From Pigmentiphaga sp. NML080357 (GTDB lineage Bacteria; Pseudomonadota; Gammaproteobacteria; Burkholderiales; Burkholderiaceae_B): 64,000 bases of DNA. This document shows positions 25,431 through 32,435 of this stretch, piece by piece; position 1 is the first letter of the stretch, and each line of letters starts with the position of its first letter. Under the pieces are notes generated by a model. That model had not been told where the DNA came from and searched no databases. It saw only the letters and a program-made list of their open reading frames with translations. The stretch lies in contig NZ_NINW01000008.1 of assembly GCF_002188465.1 (NCBI RefSeq), positions 1 to 64,000 on the forward strand, read 5' to 3'. Made by a program: the position numbers and the translations under genes.

Positions 25431-27113
25431 TTACATGTTGGTGACGTTGATGAGGGCGAAGCCGCGAGCCGACGGGTCGTGCGGATTCACGGCGGTGAAG
25501 TTGCGGGCGTAGAAGCCGGCGCCCTGGCGCAGGTCGGCATTGACGGCCAGCGGGATGACGGTCGGCGGCACGGCGTCGCCCAGCACCACGGGGTTGCGCG
25601 TCACGTCGGTGGCGCGGCCCACGGCCAGAATCTGGGCGCTGGTCGCGGTTTCGTTCAAGCCCTTCGGCGTGTAGTACACGTCGTACTGGCCGAACAGGCG
25701 GCCCAGGCGATAGATGCCGGGGCGCGGGGCAATGCCCGAGGGCTGGAACAGCGTGCTGGGCAGGCCAAGGAACTGCGCGGCCACGCGCTTGGTGACGTAC
25801 AGATGGGTGACGCCATGATTCATGGTGTCCTCGGCCATCTTCTGCGACACGACACTCAGCGGGTAGGCCAGCTCGGGCCACACGCCGAAGCGGCCGCTAT
25901 CGACGTGCGCCTGCGCGGCGCCGAAGTCGAAGGTCGCGGTGTTCAGCGCGGCCAGGCGAACGCCCTTGCGCAGCACGTCGTAGTGGCGCTCGTTGGCGAA
26001 CTGCGCCTGGATGGCGATGACGCTTTCGCTGTACGGGTCGAGGCCCAGTTCGTTCGCCATCTGGGTGCGGCTGTCGATGGTCTGGTGCGTGGTGACGCGC
26101 CAGGGCTTGGCGAACAGCGAGAAGGTATTGACCGCCGAGATGATCGTCGGGGTCAGCTCGGGCGCACGCTCGAAGTCGATGAAGCCTTCGACCACCACGG
26201 GCACGGTAGCCGGCAGCGCGGGGGTCGTGGTCAGCGAGTAAGCGCCGGTGTCGGTGTTGATCGTGCCGCCGATGGCATAGCTGGTGCCGCCGACATTGAT
26301 GGTGCCGGACACGGCCGAGTTGCCGCTACCAGCGGAATCGACCTCGCGGGCAGCCACGCGGCCATCCACATAGACGATGGAGCGGCCACGCAGCAGCTTC
26401 AGGTTGGCGGCGTTCTGGTCGCAGGTGTCGGCGGTAGCCTGGATGGCGGTAATCTTGCCCGTTACCGCGCCAGGGGTGGCGTCGCCCGAGCCGGCCGGCA
26501 TGGAGGTATGCACGCGGCTGGAGCTGATGTAGGTGTCGCCGGAATCGACGCCATCCAGCAGCGCGCCTTGCGCATAGGCGCCGAACTCGCTGCCGGCTTG
26601 GTGCGTCATGATCGCCAAGCGCGCCTCGTTGGAGCCGATGTCCGCCGGCAGGTAGTGCGCGAACGGGATGGCTTCGCCCAGGGCAGCCAGAATCGCCACC
26701 ACGGCGCGGTTCGGTTGCAGCGAAATCTGGTCGTGGTGCGCCGAGGTCGCCGAGTCCAGACTGAACTTGCGGCGGGCGGCTTCGGTCGTGGCGTAGGCCG
26801 AGTGCAGCGCCAGCTCGATCACGTCGGCCGGGGCCGGGGTGCCGTGCTGGGCCTCATAGACGGAAACACCGTCCAGAACAGCGCGAGTAACGAGAGCGGC
26901 CGCATCGTCGCCCTTCGCCTCGTCCAGCACGGTCTGGAGGGTGTCGGGCACCTTGACGCCCGTGTTCTGGCTGGTGGCCGTCGCCAGGAAATCGGCGGCG
27001 GCGGCAGAATCGAAGGTGCCGCCCTTGGTGGCGTTGTCCTTCAGAGAATCGACGAATTGGGCTACTTCGGCAGTCTCGCGCTTGAAGTAATCCTGATGGA
27101 TGCGCTTGGTCAT
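25431..27113 (-). CDS. Major capsid protein
   Basis: 560 residues, starting MTKRIHQDYFKRETAEVAQF. Features expected of HK97-fold capsids: an N-terminal helical region, NRAVVAILAALGEAIPFAHY, a long insertion with repeated Gly/Thr (about residues 225-300), ELGLDPYSESVIAIQAQFAN (spine helix region) and a C-terminal domain ending SARGFALINVTNM. Size is close to T4 gp23/P1 gp23. Good ribosome-binding site (GAAAGGACACGAAACC). A candidate late promoter lies in the 129-base gap upstream. Confidence 0.8.
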   Translation of the reverse strand: MTKRIHQDYFKRETAEVAQFVDSLKDNATKGGTFDSAAAADFLATATSQNTGVKVPDTLQTVLDEAKGDDAAALVTRAVLDGVSVYEAQHGTPAPADVIELALHSAYATTEAARRKFSLDSATSAHHDQISLQPNRAVVAILAALGEAIPFAHYLPADIGSNEARLAIMTHQAGSEFGAYAQGALLDGVDSGDTYISSSRVHTSMPAGSGDATPGAVTGKITAIQATADTCDQNAANLKLLRGRSIVYVDGRVAAREVDSAGSGNSAVSGTINVGGTSYAIGGTINTDTGAYSLTTTPALPATVPVVVEGFIDFERAPELTPTIISAVNTFSLFAKPWRVTTHQTIDSRTQMANELGLDPYSESVIAIQAQFANERHYDVLRKGVRLAALNTATFDFGAAQAHVDSGRFGVWPELAYPLSVVSQKMAEDTMNHGVTHLYVTKRVAAQFLGLPSTLFQPSGIAPRPGIYRLGRLFGQYDVYYTPKGLNETATSAQILAVGRATDVTRNPVVLGDAVPPTVIPLAVNADLRQGAGFYARNFTAVNPHDPSARGFALINVTNM

Positions 27114-27179
27114 GGTTTCGTGTCCTTTCGGAGAAGTTCAAACACTGGAACGCCGGCTGGTAGCCGACTGCCAGCTATT

Positions 27180-27218
27180 CTCAAAGGCTCACGAACTCGC
27201 CAGACGGCGCTTTTTCCG
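27180..27218 (-). promoter_or_regulatory. Weak copy of the late promoter element upstream of the major capsid gene
   Basis: Minus strand CGGAAAAA (27218-27211) lies in the gap before the capsid gene. The hexamer 25 bases on is TTTGAG, which does not match; AATAGC a few bases further may substitute. Only the first half of the element is conserved here. Confidence 0.25.
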
Positions 27219-27242
27219 GGTTTGCTATCCGCCCGCGCTGGG

Positions 27243-27413
27243 CTACGAAGGGAGTCTTTCGCCGCTCTCGAACGCCTCGCGCCCATCCATCGCGCGATGC
27301 ACGATCAGGCCCGGCTCGTCATCGTCGGCAACGGGATGGCACCAACACGACAGGCTGGCCTCGTGCTCTCGGAAGTCGCCCAGAGGGATGACGTGGATGC
27401 GATCAGGGTTCAT
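27243..27413 (-). CDS. Small conserved phage protein with Cys-Trp-Cys-His motif
   Basis: 56 residues from ATG 27413, overlapping the upstream gene by 11 bases. It reads MNPDRIHVIPLGDFREHEAS then CWCHP and IVHRAMDGRE. I recognise this as a widespread tiny phage protein found in many proteobacterial phages, with no assigned function. The CWCHP core could bind zinc. Confidence 0.75.
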   Translation of the reverse strand: MNPDRIHVIPLGDFREHEASLSCWCHPVADDDEPGLIVHRAMDGREAFESGERLPS

Positions 27414-27945
27414 CCGGCGCCTCGTCCTGAGAGTTCGCGTAATCCTCTTGCGAAAACAAGTCCAAATCGTTCCGACGGTTTGTGATGTAGCGCGTGGTGA
27501 AAGGCGGGATGTTGGACGTGGTTTCGATGCCCACGACCTCGAAGGCCATTTTCGGCGGCGTGTCGCCAGTTCCAAGCAGCAGGTACATCACGTCATGGGT
27601 GCGCACGTCGAACCAGTCCTGGTGCCCGGAGGGTTCCTCCGGCTCGATCAGGAACCGGAATTCTTCGCCGGAGCCAATGTTGGCGTCTCCGCGCTTGACC
27701 ATCGGCGCGGGCGCGAAGCCCTCTGCCGGAAGAGCATGGCCGTAGCCAAGGAAGGCGTATTCGTACTGCTCTTCGTCCATCGAATCCAGCACGCCCAAGC
27801 CGCCCATCGTGGGCAAACCGCCAACCGTGTCTGGCGCCGCGCGGGTGACGGTTTTGCGGTACACCTCGCAATTCATGGCGTTCGGGTGGTTCATGACCAC
27901 GTTGCGCGCCATACGGTTGATCCCGGTCGGGACGTTGTTCAGCAT
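27403..27945 (-). CDS. Head-neck region structural protein
   Basis: 180 residues from ATG 27945, chosen because upstream in-frame sequence overlaps the SWIM-protein gene in a shadow frame. Beta-rich with a negatively charged end (NDLDLFSQEDYANSQDEAP). Blocks such as NAMNCEVYRKTVTRAAPD and HDVMYLLLGTGDTPPKMAFE suggest a head-completion or connector protein. The family was not recognised. Confidence 0.55.
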   Translation of the reverse strand: MLNNVPTGINRMARNVVMNHPNAMNCEVYRKTVTRAAPDTVGGLPTMGGLGVLDSMDEEQYEYAFLGYGHALPAEGFAPAPMVKRGDANIGSGEEFRFLIEPEEPSGHQDWFDVRTHDVMYLLLGTGDTPPKMAFEVVGIETTSNIPPFTTRYITNRRNDLDLFSQEDYANSQDEAPDEP

Positions 27946-27964
27946 GTCAGTTCCTCGCTGTTTC

Positions 27965-29059
27965 TCACTGAGCCACCCTGGAAATCTTCTTGTCATCCCA
28001 ACCCCAGGTGCGCATCTGCGCAACCTGATCGGGCATCAGCGCGCCACGCTTGAGCGCCGCGTCAATCCGGCGTGTGTAAGGGTCAATCTTCTTGGGCGGT
28101 CGAGCCTTCGGCCGGCTCGCCGAAGCCTTGGCGGCCCGCCTGTCACGAGCTTTATCCGCCTCGACCTTGCGCTGCTCGCTGGTCTTGATGCGTGCCGGCG
28201 CCTTGGATTGGATGGCTTCTTCGGCCTCCGTCTGCTTGAGCGTGGTATTCGCCTTGTAGGCCGACACGCCCTGCAAATGTCGCTCCAGAAAGCGCAGAAC
28301 GGTATTGGACGATTCCAACTCCGTCATGACACGCAGGACGTGCTTGCAGGCTACGCCCTTCAGTCCAGGGTTCCGAATCTTGGGAAAACCCGTTTCGTCG
28401 CGGCCGGCATTAAACCCGCCGATGGTCGCCACGTAACGCAGGAAGTACCTATGCCGGTCGCAACTGCAATCGAACTTCAGCCCGCCCTTGCGCATTTTGT
28501 TGGCTTCCCTGCGCACGGCGGCCTGGTCGCCACCAGAAGCGATGATGGCATCCACCGCGTTTCGGAATCCAACCAACTGAATCGTGACATGGTGCCGCGT
28601 CACGCCTGGCGTCGAGCCGCCAGCGTTCGTTATGAACCGCACGGAGTCGTGAAGCGCCGACACCGGCACACCCATCGTGATTTCCTTGCGCGCCCGGTCG
28701 ATGTCGCTTCTCGCCCCATCCGACCTGTCGGACAGATACACCAGTGGCTTCGCCGAAGCCAGGTCGATGACCTGCCGTGCTGTGATGCCCTTTCCGGTGG
28801 AAAACCCTGCCTGCTTCTTGGCGAGCTGCATGTTGTGGCGGAAAGCCGCAAGCTCGTTGGCAGTAATTTGCGTCAGCCCACCGTTCAGTGTGGTGAACAG
28901 AACCTTGCCGGAGTCCCACTGCCCCGACTGGAGCATCTTGTCAGTCAGGATCGTGGATTTCGCGGTGGCCTCGGCGTCCGCACGCTGCTTGGCGTCCGCC
29001 TCAAAGCGCCTCTTCGCTTCCCCGACGTGGCCTTTGACCTTGCCGAACCAATCAGCCAT
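27965..29059 (-). CDS. SWIM-type zinc-finger protein in the head module
   Basis: 364 residues. C198-x-C200 followed by C238-x-H240 (CSC ... GVACKHVLRVM) fits the SWIM consensus CxC-xn-CxH. The N-terminal half contains TKSTILTDK-like helices and LVYLSDRSDGARSDIDRARK; the C-terminal 100 residues are highly basic with Lys/Arg/Ala repeats (KARDRRAAKASASRPKARPP), ending PDQVAQMRTWGWDDKKISRV. SWIM fingers bind DNA or proteins. The location between the capsid and neck genes suggests a virion or packaging protein rather than a regulator; inferred. Confidence 0.65.
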   Translation of the reverse strand: MADWFGKVKGHVGEAKRRFEADAKQRADAEATAKSTILTDKMLQSGQWDSGKVLFTTLNGGLTQITANELAAFRHNMQLAKKQAGFSTGKGITARQVIDLASAKPLVYLSDRSDGARSDIDRARKEITMGVPVSALHDSVRFITNAGGSTPGVTRHHVTIQLVGFRNAVDAIIASGGDQAAVRREANKMRKGGLKFDCSCDRHRYFLRYVATIGGFNAGRDETGFPKIRNPGLKGVACKHVLRVMTELESSNTVLRFLERHLQGVSAYKANTTLKQTEAEEAIQSKAPARIKTSEQRKVEADKARDRRAAKASASRPKARPPKKIDPYTRRIDAALKRGALMPDQVAQMRTWGWDDKKISRVAQ

Positions 29060-29849
29060 TCAGGTACTCCCAGGTCAGTCCTGAGCGTGTCGGTAGTCCG
29101 CGAAGTTGCTTGCTGATGACCGATTCGCTGACACCTTTCGCCTTGGCGGCCGCGCCCCTGCTAGGGAAAACCTCTCCCGTGGTGATGCAGCGGATTTTCT
29201 TTTGGTGCCGAACCCTGGCCGCCTCGTTGCGCTTTCTCTGAAACTCAGGGTCTTGGCTCAACCGCTTCATGTTCTCCCGCATCCGTTCCGAATGCGCGGC
29301 GGCAAAAGAAGGGTCGGCGTGCAACTTTTTCAGGGTCGCCGCCGATGCCTCGGCTACGTTTCGATATGCCTGCCCGCGCTCCCTCATCACTCGACGACGG
29401 GAAGCTGCCGCCTTCTCCTTGGCCTCGTCTGTCTGCATGACCACGGCCCTTGCTCGCGCTTTCTCAACGAAAACAGGGTCGCTCCATCGCTCTTTGTTCT
29501 GTTTGGCTGCGCGTGCGGTGTTCCTGGCCCGGAAGCCGGGACGCTTCCACTGCTCAGTCAGCAGGTGCTCGGCAGTTGGAAGGACATTCAGCGCGGGCCG
29601 CAGCCGATCAATTGCCGCCTGTTCGCAGGCCCTCAAACCATCCCGAGCACACCGCAGCAGCAAGCGAAAGCGCAACGACTCCACGCCTGCGTCGGCAGCG
29701 ATCTGGGAAAGGATGGGGTTGTCGTGCCGCCTATGCCGAAGGCGCGACTTGTGTTCAGCCCATCGCTTATCTACATCCACAGACGAGCCGATATACAGCC
29801 GCCCGTCAGGGGCCTGGATGGCATAGACTCCAATGATTTTCTGTTTCAT
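29052..29849 (-). CDS. Free-standing GIY-YIG homing-type endonuclease
   Basis: 265 residues. N-terminal GIY-YIG catalytic domain: GVYAIQAPDGRLYIGSSVDV, with the later Glu in RACEQAAIDRLRPALN. The middle has repeated short basic helices (KKLHADPSFAAAHSERMREN, KRLSQDPEFQRKRNEA), like NUMOD3 repeats. The C-terminus (CITTGEVFPSRGAAAKAKGV, SVISKQLRG, LTWEYL) is a NUMOD1-like helix-turn-helix. It overlaps the SWIM gene by 8 bases. Such genes are mobile and spread into phage late regions; GC content is lower than its neighbours. Confidence 0.9.
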   Translation of the reverse strand: MKQKIIGVYAIQAPDGRLYIGSSVDVDKRWAEHKSRLRHRRHDNPILSQIAADAGVESLRFRLLLRCARDGLRACEQAAIDRLRPALNVLPTAEHLLTEQWKRPGFRARNTARAAKQNKERWSDPVFVEKARARAVVMQTDEAKEKAAASRRRVMRERGQAYRNVAEASAATLKKLHADPSFAAAHSERMRENMKRLSQDPEFQRKRNEAARVRHQKKIRCITTGEVFPSRGAAAKAKGVSESVISKQLRGLPTRSGLTWEYLNG

Positions 29850-29857
29850 TCAGCCAT

Positions 29858-29896
29858 CCTATGGAACTGAAAACGTCGATACCGTTACGTTTTCCG
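29858..29896 (-). promoter_or_regulatory. Candidate late promoter element upstream of the GIY-YIG gene
   Basis: Minus strand CGGAAAAC (29896-29889) with CCATAG starting after 24 rather than 25 bases. It lies in the 57-base gap between the 112-residue neck gene and the endonuclease, so it may have served the SWIM gene before the endonuclease was inserted. Confidence 0.4.
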
Positions 29897-29906
29897 ATAT
29901 TTGCGC

Positions 29907-30245
29907 CTACACCTCCGCCCAGGCGGGCGCGTAGTCTTCGCGCAGGTCGTCGATGGACTCGAAACCGGCCCGGCGCTTGATGTCGATGAGCTGCCCCTCG
30001 TTGGGGAGCACGATGCGCTTCTGCGGCAGAGGCTGATCGACCGTATCCAGGCCGGCGGCAGCCATCACGGCCAGGAACTCGTCACGCCGGCCATAGACGC
30101 GCTGGGAAACCAGCGTCAGGTCGTACATCTCGTCCGGCTTCGTCTCGTAGAAGATCGCCGTGGTGTCCCAGGGTTTGGTGTTCTCCGCGAACTTGCGCAC
30201 CTCGCGGTAGAAGGATTTGGCGGCGCGGGTGTCCTTGTCGAGCAT
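29907..30245 (-). CDS. Tail-X/gp53-like baseplate or neck protein
   Basis: 112 residues. After a charged N-terminus it reads ETKPDEMYDLTLVSQRVYGR then LPQKRIVLPNEGQLIDIKRR, resembling the short LysM-like gpX/T4 gp53 proteins in which a region contacting peptidoglycan follows an 'L-P' motif. It is followed downstream by a gap with a late promoter element. The assignment is tentative. Confidence 0.5.
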   Translation of the reverse strand: MLDKDTRAAKSFYREVRKFAENTKPWDTTAIFYETKPDEMYDLTLVSQRVYGRRDEFLAVMAAAGLDTVDQPLPQKRIVLPNEGQLIDIKRRAGFESIDDLREDYAPAWAEV

Positions 30246-30254
30246 GGCCGGCCC

Positions 30255-30743
30255 TCAGATGGTCATGATGCCGCCGCCCAGCAGGTGGCGGAACGATTCG
30301 GCCAGCTTGACGGTGCGCTCCACGGTGTCGGAGCGGGTCGCGTGCAGGCACGTCGCCAGCGCCGCGATCTGGCCGCAGGAGATACCCTCGGCCACCCGGT
30401 ACTTGGGGCCGCTGGTGTCGATACCGTCGCGCTCAATGGCTTGTTCGGGGTTCGCGCGCGCGGCGCGGTCAGCAAACACCAGCCGGGCACTCTTGCCGTC
30501 AGCCGCCACGCCCACCTTCAGCGAGTAGAAGGCAGCAATGGCCGGCATCAGGTCGGCGTCGGTGAAAAGGGCATCGCGGGCGATGTCCGGCACGTTGGTC
30601 AGGACGATGCAGCCCTCGCGGCGCTCGGCGCGGTAGTCGGCCTCGGCGCCCACCACCAGCACGCGCGCGTCCGGGTCGTAGGCGGAGAACAGGGAGCACG
30701 GCCGCCCGCCGTACCCGGTAAAGGTCGCCTGAATCTGAATCAT
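30255..30743 (-). CDS. Structural-region protein of unknown function
   Basis: 162 residues, starting MIQIQATFTGYGGRPCSLFS and ending FRHLLGGGIMTI. Mixed alpha/beta with no recognised motif. ATG 30743 overlaps the stop of the upstream gene (ATGA). It belongs to a block of four neck/tail-completion candidates between protease and capsid genes. Confidence 0.55.
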   Translation of the reverse strand: MIQIQATFTGYGGRPCSLFSAYDPDARVLVVGAEADYRAERREGCIVLTNVPDIARDALFTDADLMPAIAAFYSLKVGVAADGKSARLVFADRAARANPEQAIERDGIDTSGPKYRVAEGISCGQIAALATCLHATRSDTVERTVKLAESFRHLLGGGIMTI

Positions 30744-31525
30744 GGCGCGCCCCCGGCTTCGTCGGACACCTCGTAGGGTCGGATTTCGGCCGCGCCGCCC
30801 TGGCCGCCGGCCTCGGCGCTTTCCACATGCACTGTCTGCACCAGCGGATACCCTGCGGGGTCGTCCGTGCCAGGCTCGCCCTTACCGTCGTTCGGCTCGC
30901 CAGCCTTGGGAGCGTCGAACAGCGGGATTTCCGCGCGCAGGGTCAGGTCGATGGCAAGGATGGTCAGGTTCTTGGCGTCGGTGGCGATGGACATGGCCGG
31001 CATGTCCGGCGATTCGACCTGCACCGGCCAAGCCGTATCCAGCCCAGCGAAGCGGTAGGACGCCTCGAACCGGCGGTTATCCGTCTCGTCGAGGAACAGC
31101 AGGAACTGCGCCGCCAAGGAGTGCGCCGACGGCTCATCCGTGGCGAACACCACGACCTGCGCGCGCACGTCGCCCGCTACGGCACGCAGGCCGAACAGCC
31201 GCTCCTTGGGATCATCGGGAATCATGACCATCTGGCGGTCGGCCACCTGGCGGGTGTAGTCGCGGCCGGTCGGGGTGTAGTCCTTCGCCACGGCAACGAT
31301 GATCGCCGGCAGCTCGGGCGGCGTCGTGGGCGCGTTCTCCAGGTCGGAGCGCAGCCAGAGGGACAGCATTTCCTCGGCGGCGTCGATCATGCGCGCCGGC
31401 GCCCAGGCAATCGCCTTGGCGAGCGGGCGCGTGACGAACCCCTCCAGGGGCTTCGTGCTCGGCACGATGGTGGAGAAGTAGCGGCCCATGAACTGGCCGA
31501 GGGCGATCTTGACGGGCTGGAGCAT
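30740..31525 (-). CDS. Putative neck or tail-terminator protein
   Basis: 261 residues. The central part (RQMVMIPDDPKERLFGLRAV, DVRAQVVVFATDEPSAHSLA, FLLFLDETDNRRFEASYRFA) looks like an alpha/beta terminator fold; the last 50 residues are acidic, Gly/Pro-rich and probably disordered. It sits six bases upstream of the prohead-protease stop. Tail-terminator/neck identity is suggested only by position and fold impression. Confidence 0.45.
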   Translation of the reverse strand: MLQPVKIALGQFMGRYFSTIVPSTKPLEGFVTRPLAKAIAWAPARMIDAAEEMLSLWLRSDLENAPTTPPELPAIIVAVAKDYTPTGRDYTRQVADRQMVMIPDDPKERLFGLRAVAGDVRAQVVVFATDEPSAHSLAAQFLLFLDETDNRRFEASYRFAGLDTAWPVQVESPDMPAMSIATDAKNLTILAIDLTLRAEIPLFDAPKAGEPNDGKGEPGTDDPAGYPLVQTVHVESAEAGGQGGAAEIRPYEVSDEAGGAP

Positions 31526-31531
31526 GGGCGC

Positions 31532-32359
31532 TTACCGGCGGAGGAACTGGCCAAGCAAGCGGCCGTACAGGGGCACATGCTCGGCCGGGTCGGCGTTGCT
31601 TTGCGGCTCGACGAACTGCGGCAGGGACGCGGCGCCACGGAAGGCGGCGGCGTCCCGGCGCATCCGCTCCACCGGGTCGATGGAAACGGCGATGGGCGCC
31701 ACGGCCACGGCGTCCATCGCCGCGCCGGCGTCGATGCCCTTGGCGGCCAGCATGGACAGCAGTTGCTCGTTCTCCGCGCGCAGGTGCTCGATGACCTCGC
31801 TTGCCGTGTCGCGCTCCGCATTGGCCGAATCCAGCAGGCGCAACACGCCGCGCAGTTGCTCGTCGTAGATGGCCGCCTCGATGTCGTCCAGCGTCATGTC
31901 GCGCACGTCGTCAAGGGTGTAGCCCCGGTTCGTGCTGTAGTTCGGCTCCAGCACGTAGTCGAACCCGAAGAACTCGGGCCGGTGCTGGTCGATGGCCGAG
32001 CTGAATCCGCCCACACGGCCGGCGTACAGCTTCGCGGCCACCTGTCCGGGGTCGTTGTTCAGGAACTCGGCCTGGTGCTCTATGGTGCCGTCCGGGCTGG
32101 CCCGCAGCATGGTCGTGACAAGGGCCGGCTCCACCAGCGACGGGCGGCCGTCATCCAGGCCGCCTTCGGCCGGGTTCATGCCGAATTTGATGCGGGGCCA
32201 GTGCCCGTAGTAGCCCAGCATGTCGCGGTTCTTGACCCGCTCTTGGCAGGCCGGGCCGTTGATCGCGTCGCAGATGGCGCGGATGTTGAAATTCCGCTCC
32301 TTGCCTCGGAACTGGCGGCCCCGCTCCCGCAGGTTGTAGGTGATGACCTTGGTTTGCAT
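31532..32359 (-). CDS. Putative prohead protease / internal scaffold protein
   Basis: 275 residues. The N-terminal 150 residues resemble T4 gp21-like or P1 Pro-like head proteases: RDMLGYYGHWPRIKFGMNPA, VEPALVTTMLRASPDGTIEH (candidate catalytic His), then KLYAGRVGGFSSAIDQHRPE (candidate Ser). After residue 160 there is a long acidic coiled coil (AAIYDEQLRGVLRLLDSANA, IEHLRAENEQLLSMLAAKG), as expected for a fused scaffold. The ribosome-binding site GGAGG lies within a hairpin, and a candidate late promoter is just upstream. Confidence 0.6.
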   Translation of the reverse strand: MQTKVITYNLRERGRQFRGKERNFNIRAICDAINGPACQERVKNRDMLGYYGHWPRIKFGMNPAEGGLDDGRPSLVEPALVTTMLRASPDGTIEHQAEFLNNDPGQVAAKLYAGRVGGFSSAIDQHRPEFFGFDYVLEPNYSTNRGYTLDDVRDMTLDDIEAAIYDEQLRGVLRLLDSANAERDTASEVIEHLRAENEQLLSMLAAKGIDAGAAMDAVAVAPIAVSIDPVERMRRDAAAFRGAASLPQFVEPQSNADPAEHVPLYGRLLGQFLRR

Positions 32360-32364
32360 AGGAA

Positions 32365-32380
32365 CCTCCTTCTTCGGAGG
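32365..32380 (-). promoter_or_regulatory. Hairpin covering the ribosome-binding site of the protease gene
   Basis: On the minus strand CCTCC-GAAGAA-GGAGG forms a perfect 5-bp stem whose 3' arm is the only Shine-Dalgarno sequence of the gene starting at 32359. Translation may depend on opening this stem. Confidence 0.5.
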
Positions 32381-32383
32381 ATG

Positions 32384-32422
32384 GTAGGAGCCGCCCAGGG
32401 GGCGAAAGCGCGCCGTTTTCCG
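32384..32422 (-). promoter_or_regulatory. Candidate late promoter element upstream of the protease gene
   Basis: Minus strand CGGAAAAC (32422-32415), 25 bases, TCCTAC (32389-32384). It lies in the 76-base gap between the TerL stop and the protease start. It would allow head genes to be transcribed separately from the terminase genes. Confidence 0.45.
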
Positions 32423-32435
32423 GCCCTGGCCGTGG

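Noticed and set aside
22944-27485. A 1513-codon plus-strand open frame across sheath and capsid genes
   Set aside because: Shadow of recognised structural genes on the other strand; low-complexity Arg/Gly/Val/His product and no ribosome-binding site.
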